Part shown: piece by piece, positions 58,653 to 64,000 of the stretch
Numbering within the stretch: position 1 is the stretch's first letter
Layout of the letters: each line of letters starts with the position of its first letter
From: Hevea brasiliensis
Lineage: Eukaryota > Streptophyta > Magnoliopsida > Malpighiales > Euphorbiaceae
DNA length: 64,000 bases
Assembly (NCBI RefSeq): GCF_030052815.1
Contig: NC_079505.1
Coordinates: 11,529,650 to 11,593,649 of the forward strand
Reading direction: 5' to 3'
Position numbers and translations under genes: made by a program
The notes under the pieces: generated by a model
Told to the model about the DNA's origin: nothing
What the model saw: only the letters and a program-made list of their open reading frames with translations
Databases searched by the model: none

Positions 58653-61253
58653 CAAGTAATGTAATGCTAATTATATTGGAAATATTTGTGATGAGTTTGT
58701 AGGCTTCCAAAATTTAATATCATAATTTGCTTCAAAATCATGAGTATGAAAAAGCAAGAAGAGGAAGCAAAGCCTTTCTATAAACCTACAATGTTAACTT
58801 TTTTTATTTCCATCTTGTAAATTTCAATCAATTATTTGTATTGGTTTAAGTCTAGATTTATATAGAAAATTTTACATAACTTAGTTTTCACGAAATTCTT
58901 AATTAAAAGGGAACAAATCAAAATGTTCACTTTTTTAAAAAATGAAAAATTTAATTTGGGAAAGCATTTTAGTTGAAAGTTACATTTAATTTACTTTCCA
59001 AAGCTTCAAATGGATTAGAAATCCGATTTCTATGTTAAAAGTTATTGCTTTTTTTTTTTTTTTTAAGTTTTTGGGGAATCAGAGCAAAAGCACTATAGGC
59101 AAACGAAACTAGGATTTTAGGTAGGCAAAAGTCTTTTTTCAAAAATGACATTCTAGCTGAAGGGATTTTGGTAGCCTAAAGTAAGGACTTCGACAGCTGA
59201 ACCTAAGTTTTTAGAATATATATTTATATATATATATATATTAAGTGATTGAACAACAACGGTCATGTTTATACTAAAACTATGAATAAAAGTTTTTTGT
59301 ATCTAGAGAAAGTTACAGCCACCATTTATTTATGAATTTATTACATTAGAATCCTCTTTCACACTTTCTTTATCTATAACTTGAGTTAAAGCATTTAATT
59401 CTTTGAGATTTCTTTTGAATTGTAATTTTTTTTATTGTTTTGAGATAGAAAGTGAAGTTGTTCAGTAAATTTATTATTTCTCTTCATTAAATAGTGGTTG
59501 TACAATATTAAGTTACTCTTTGGTGAAAAAAAGATCGTAAGAGAGGTAGAGTTTAGTCTCAAGGAATAATAAAAAAATTAATCATCACCCTATGAAGATT
59601 GATTAGTAGAGTTAACTCTCAAGAAGAGCTTGAAGAGAAGATATAGGTTTTTAAAGCTGAATTTTAATAAATTTCTTGTGCATTTCAATTTTTTCCCTCC
59701 ATTCTTGTTCTTTAAATTGCTAATTTTCATCTTAGCTTTCAAATTTTTAATTACAATTCAATTCACCCCTCTTGGATTATTTCAAGGGACAACATACATT
59801 TTAAATATAATAAATATAAAATTAAAACTATATTTAAATATATATTATATTTAAAATATATTTGGCAATAATTACTATACTTTATATATTTAAAATATTT
59901 GAATATTTTATATATTTAAAATATATTTTAAATTTTATGTTAACTATATTTAAAAATTTGGTGAAACAAAATTTAAATATATTGAACAAATTAAAAAAAT
60001 GCATAATATGAAAAATGGATTATTATGTAAATGAAAGATAGTTTAAATGCTTTTTTTTTCTTTATATTCTTTTATAAAACTATAATTTATCACTATAGTC
60101 TAAATTTTATTTTTCTTGAAATAAAAAATAAAAATTAACGTGATTGACATGTAAAAATAATAATAATATATTATATTGTAGATCTAATATGTATAATTAT
60201 TAATTATAAAATATATTAACTTATAAAGTTTAAAGGAAGAGAATGAAGAGATTATTTTATTAATAAAATAAAATTTTAAAGATTTAAACGTTTTGATTGA
60301 AAATAGAATTAAGAATATTTTAATATTTTATTATAATTAATGATAAATTAATATGTTAATAAAATAAAAAAATGAGAATTAAATAATATAGCAATTAATA
60401 TTTTTGAATAGGACAAACGTTACGTTGTTTAGCTGATTAGTAGCCTGTTTATATAAAAGTTCTTTACATAATAAAAGAATTTTTTGATAAATTCACTATC
60501 ACATTATTTATAAACAAATTAAAAAAATTAAATATTTTATAATAATATACTATTTAATTTTTTTAACATTTCTATAATTATAAATAAATATAAATATTAT
60601 GAAGTATTTGATTAGTTTAATTTATAAATATCATGATAGATTAAATTTACTTATAAAAGAATTAATTAAAAATTCCTTTTTTTTTAGTAGTATAGCAATA
60701 GTCATAATATAAATATTGTGACTTCATAGTGTTTTTTTTTTTTTAATAGGAAAAGTTTTTTTAGTGAAAGATATTGAATAAATAATTTGAATTAGTGATT
60801 TTGAAAGAGCTATATTTAATTAAAATTTGAGCTATGAATTAAATTCCTAACTTTTTTATATAATTTATTTATAAATTATTTCATTAATTTTTATGATTGA
60901 ATTCTATCATATGTTTTAAACTCAAAATTTTACAGTTCTAAAATTAATTAGATAGTATTTTTATAAAATTTTTTTAATTTTAAAAAGGAAATTTATTATT
61001 ATAAAAAAACCCATATTATTTCGTAAATTTTAAAATTATTGAATTATTTATGAAATTATATTTAAATTTAACCAAAATTAAATAGAAAACTAATTAAATC
61101 AAGGAATGAAAATCAATTAATCTCTCACTCTAGCCATAGGAAAAAGGCTAAAAAAAAATTTTATATTAGGGAAAACTAAAATAAAATTTGGGTCTTTTGT
61201 TTATTGTTCAAGCACACCAATCCCCTTCATCAATTTCATTCCACAGTACATAA
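58653..61253. other. AT-rich intergenic DNA with a possible copia LTR end near 59340-59795
   Basis: 59540-59795 contains a pattern common near the end of plant copia LTRs: AAGATCGTAAGAGAGGTAGA, a T-rich stretch, then CAATTCACCCCTCTTGGATT and GGGACAACA. No primer-binding site or second LTR was found, so this is weak. The rest is AT-rich DNA with no gene; the last 150 bp are the leader and promoter region of the receptor kinase. Confidence 0.35.
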
Positions 61254-63737
61254 ATGCCATTGACAAGGCAGATGAAGCACAATCTTCCTTTTCACATTTT
61301 TCACAGAAGTTCTGTACATATGGCTGCTCCTTTCATCTTGATTGTTTTCTGTCTGATTACATCCCCTCCGTCTGCATCTTCATCATCATCAACTCATCAT
61401 AATGATTATATCACTTTAAATGAAGGATCATCTCTCTCCGTAGAGAGGCCAGATCATGTTTTGATTTCACCTAATGCCATTTTCACAGCTGGTTTTTACC
61501 CAGTTGGGGAAAATGCTTATTCCTTTGCTATATGGTTCACTGAACCCTATTGTTCTAACTGTCGCACGGTAGTCTGGATGGCTAACCGAGATGCACCCAT
61601 TAATGGTAGAAACTCAAAGCTATCTCTGCTTAAAACTGGAAATCTCATATTGACTGATGCTGGTAAATCAGTTGTTTGGGCCTCCAACACTTTCTCACTC
61701 TCTTCATCTTCATTGCAGCTTTATGATACTGGTAATCTCGTTCTAATCACTACTACAAACCGCGTCATTCTATGGCAAAGCTTTGATGCACCTACAGATA
61801 CCCTTCTTCCTCTGCAGCCACTCAACAGAGACTCACTTCTTGTTTCTTCAAGAAGCTTGACAAACTTTTCTTCTGGTTTCTACAAGCTAGCTTTCGATGA
61901 CGATAATGTTCTTCGTCTTGTTTATGATGGTCCTGAAGTTTCAAGTGCTTTCTGGCCAGCCCATTGGCTTCTGAGCCGGGAAGCTGGGAGATCATCGTAC
62001 AACAGCAGCAGAATCGCTTTACTTGACGCATTTGGCAATTTTATTTCATCAGATAATTTCACTTTCTTCTCTGCGGATTATGGAGTTCAACTTCAGCGAA
62101 GATTGACCCTTGATTTTGATGGTAATCTTCGACTGTACAGCAGAGAGAATGAGAACGGAAGCTGGGTAATTTCATGGCAAGCCTTTGCTCAACCATGCAA
62201 GATTCATGCAGCTTGCGGACCTAATAGTGTTTGCAAATATGTTCCTAGCTTTGGTAGGAAATGTTCTTGCCTCCCAGGATATAAAATTAAAAATCCTGCT
62301 GATTGGTCTTTAGGATGCGAACCAGAAATTTTGGTTTCTAGTGTTGAAACCGAGGTTATATTCATTCGATTACCTCACGTTGAAATGTATGGTTATGATT
62401 TTGGTTACTTTGAGAATTATACTCTGGAGATGTGCAAGGAAGTATGCCTACGAAGATATGATTGCAAAGGTTTCGCATTAAAATACGTCTTCCAGAACCA
62501 CCCTGACAACGTTCCTTATTGTTTCCCGAAGTTACAATTGCTAAATGGATATACTACGCCAAATTTCAGAGGAGATTTTTACTTGAAAGTGCCAAAAACA
62601 AGTCCTTACAAAGACTGGTCAGCTAAAGAACTCACTCTAGATTGTCCTGCTGAAGCTACTAAGCAGCTTGAGAGAAGGTATGTTAAAACTGATGGAAACA
62701 GGTCAGAAAAATTCTTGCTTGGTTTTGTTACTACAGTTGGGATAGTTGAGATTCTTGCCATGGTTTTGGTGTGGCTTTACTTCATTGTAAGCCGGCAAAA
62801 GAGAGATGCAACTTCTGAAGACTACTTTCTTGTTGCTACTGGTTTCAGAAGATTTACCTACTCAGAGCTTAAGGCAGCAACAAGAAATTTCAGTGAAGAA
62901 ATTGGCAGAGGAGCGACCGGAATTGTCTATAAAGGGATATTAGATGATCAGCGAGTTGCAGCAATCAAACGACTACACGATGCTAGCGAAGGAAAAGCTG
63001 AATTTCTAGCAGAAGTAAGCACTGTTGGGAAGCTTAATCACATGAACTTGATAGAGATGTGGGGATACTGTGCAGACGAAAAGCATAGGCTTTTGGTCTA
63101 CGAGAATATGGAGAAGGGATCCTTAGCTAAAAACCTCTCTTCCATGGAACTTGATTGGAAAAAGAGGTTTAAAATTGCATTGGGCACTGCTAAAGGCCTA
63201 GCTTATTTGCATGAAGAATGCTTGGAATGGGTTCTACATTGTGATGTAAAGCCACAGAATATACTTTTGGATGCTAACTATGAGCCTAAGCTATCAGATT
63301 TTGGTCTATCTAGGCTACTAAGCAGAGGTCATGAGCTTCACAAATCAAGCTTCTCAATGATAAGAGGAACAAGAGGTTACATGGCTCCAGAGTGGATATT
63401 TAATCTGCCCATCACTTCCAAAGTGGACGTCTACAGCTATGGGGTGGTGGTGTTAGAGATGGTGACCGGAAGGAGCCCGTCGATGGCTGATAATGGGGGA
63501 GAGGTGGAGCACAAGACGTTGGTCGAATGGGTGAAAGAGAAGAAACATGGAGCTTCTGCAAGGAGTAGTTACTGGGTTGAAGAGATCACAAATCCCGCCA
63601 CTGGAACGGACTATGATAGGAAGAAATTGGAAGGTCTAATTGGAGTGGCATTGAAGTGCGTGGAGGAAAGCAAAGACGCTAGACCCACCATGAACCAAGT
63701 AGTTGAGATGCTTCTAGAGATTGAAAATCATCATTAG
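61254..63737 (+). CDS. S-domain (G-type lectin) receptor-like serine/threonine kinase, ZmPK1-like, intronless
   Basis: 827 codons with no interruption. A start at M23 (61320) is more likely, because MAAPFILIVFCLITSPPSAS is a standard signal peptide. Domains: B-lectin (about 45-165, VVWMANRDAPI), SLG/EGF-like region (about 280-360, ACGPNSVC and CSCLPGY), PAN/apple region (about 370-460, Cys-rich), transmembrane helix 487-512, kinase about 545-820. Kinase motifs are complete: GRGATG from G551, VAIK-like AAIK with K572, HCDVKPQN with catalytic D664, DFG at D682, APE with E713. HCD in place of HRD makes it a non-RD kinase, usual for this subfamily and frequent among immune receptors. It acts at the plasma membrane; the ligand is unknown. 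It looks functional, the only clearly intact host gene here. Confidence 0.96.
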   Translation: MPLTRQMKHNLPFHIFHRSSVHMAAPFILIVFCLITSPPSASSSSSTHHNDYITLNEGSSLSVERPDHVLISPNAIFTAGFYPVGENAYSFAIWFTEPYCSNCRTVVWMANRDAPINGRNSKLSLLKTGNLILTDAGKSVVWASNTFSLSSSSLQLYDTGNLVLITTTNRVILWQSFDAPTDTLLPLQPLNRDSLLVSSRSLTNFSSGFYKLAFDDDNVLRLVYDGPEVSSAFWPAHWLLSREAGRSSYNSSRIALLDAFGNFISSDNFTFFSADYGVQLQRRLTLDFDGNLRLYSRENENGSWVISWQAFAQPCKIHAACGPNSVCKYVPSFGRKCSCLPGYKIKNPADWSLGCEPEILVSSVETEVIFIRLPHVEMYGYDFGYFENYTLEMCKEVCLRRYDCKGFALKYVFQNHPDNVPYCFPKLQLLNGYTTPNFRGDFYLKVPKTSPYKDWSAKELTLDCPAEATKQLERRYVKTDGNRSEKFLLGFVTTVGIVEILAMVLVWLYFIVSRQKRDATSEDYFLVATGFRRFTYSELKAATRNFSEEIGRGATGIVYKGILDDQRVAAIKRLHDASEGKAEFLAEVSTVGKLNHMNLIEMWGYCADEKHRLLVYENMEKGSLAKNLSSMELDWKKRFKIALGTAKGLAYLHEECLEWVLHCDVKPQNILLDANYEPKLSDFGLSRLLSRGHELHKSSFSMIRGTRGYMAPEWIFNLPITSKVDVYSYGVVVLEMVTGRSPSMADNGGEVEHKTLVEWVKEKKHGASARSSYWVEEITNPATGTDYDRKKLEGLIGVALKCVEESKDARPTMNQVVEMLLEIENHH

Positions 63738-64000
63738 GCAAACTGAGAATTTTCTTCTACATTGTATCTACTTTGAATTCAAGATATATGATAGAAATTG
63801 ATATTCAAAATCGGTAATATCGGCGAGACATTGATCCGTAAGTATGTTTTTCCCTAGCTAATCAACTATTATTATACATATATGTATGTATATATATAAC
63901 TTCAAACACTTTTTCTTGCGTTTCTTTGTAAAGGCATAATGGAAGACTTTGCTGTTCATGAAAAATGATACCATTTTGATTATGAATGGCTAAATAATAA
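63738..64000. other. 3' flank of receptor kinase, then the LRR-flank repeat resumes
   Basis: From about 63906 (CACTTTTTCTTGCGTTTCTT) the sequence matches the repeat module at 42212-42300 and 54115-54195, including GACTTTGCTGTTCATG. The repeat region therefore continues on the right side of the kinase gene and beyond the window. Confidence 0.75.

Noticed and set aside
59630..59854. 74-codon ORF
   Set aside because: Starts in an area resembling a copia LTR end and is compositionally AT-driven; no domain.
1..64000. tRNA or rRNA genes
   Set aside because: No tRNA-like cloverleaf with A and B boxes or rRNA-like sequence was recognised by eye; a tRNA search program would settle it.

Overview
The window is nuclear DNA of a flowering plant, most likely a eudicot. 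The evidence is spliced genes with GT/AG introns, plant-only families (LRR receptor-like proteins, TIFY/JAZ, PR-10/Bet v 1, F-box, S-domain receptor kinase), plant Ty3-gypsy (Athila type) and Ty1-copia retrotransposons, and long AT-rich intergenic DNA. A Malpighiales or Euphorbiaceae-like source is possible, but I could not test it. All homology calls come from motif recognition and comparisons by eye within the window; no search or alignment program was run.

Left third (1-16146). Two Athila-type LTR retrotransposons lie in the same (+) orientation. Element 1 (1-8720, entering from the left edge) has the end of pol with two frameshifts, an env-position ORF, long non-coding tracts and a 3' LTR. 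It sits 6 bp inside intron 4 of a minus-strand LRR receptor-like protein gene, whose exons 1-4 remain at 8727-10014. Element 2 (10108-16146) lost everything upstream of its env-position ORF. Its left end lies inside a 73-bp tandem array and abuts the TATA region of that LRR gene, and its LTR end abuts a PR-10 pseudogene. Both elements carry the same 73-bp palindrome-bearing array, a related downstream repeat block and three copies of a polypurine-tract-like motif.

Middle (16147-37400). This is a duplicated cluster. A PR-10 pseudogene (+) and an LRR-RLP gene (-) occur side by side twice: 16210-19351, where the LRR part is 5'-truncated and has a nonsense codon, and 28973-37395, where the LRR gene has a complete 10-exon reading frame broken only by one stop codon in the signal peptide. 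Between the two lie a 5'-truncated JAZ3/TIFY6B-like gene with intact TIFY and Jas motifs, a broken F-box gene and a full-length Ty1-copia element with a GCCTT target duplication. A PIF/Harbinger-type MITE with TAA target duplication sits in intron 3 of the long LRR gene.

Right (37400-64000). About 18 kb contain no clear gene. Instead there are roughly six decayed copies of a sequence unit that includes the LRR gene's own promoter and 5' flank, interrupted by AT-rich DNA and microsatellites. Beyond this are a remnant of the F-box/LRR flanks, a CACTA-like terminus, a Ty3-gypsy integrase scrap, and an intact intronless S-domain receptor kinase (61254-63737), after which the promoter-derived repeat resumes. 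The overall picture is an expanding and decaying resistance-type receptor cluster heavily colonised by retroelements; only the kinase looks clearly functional.
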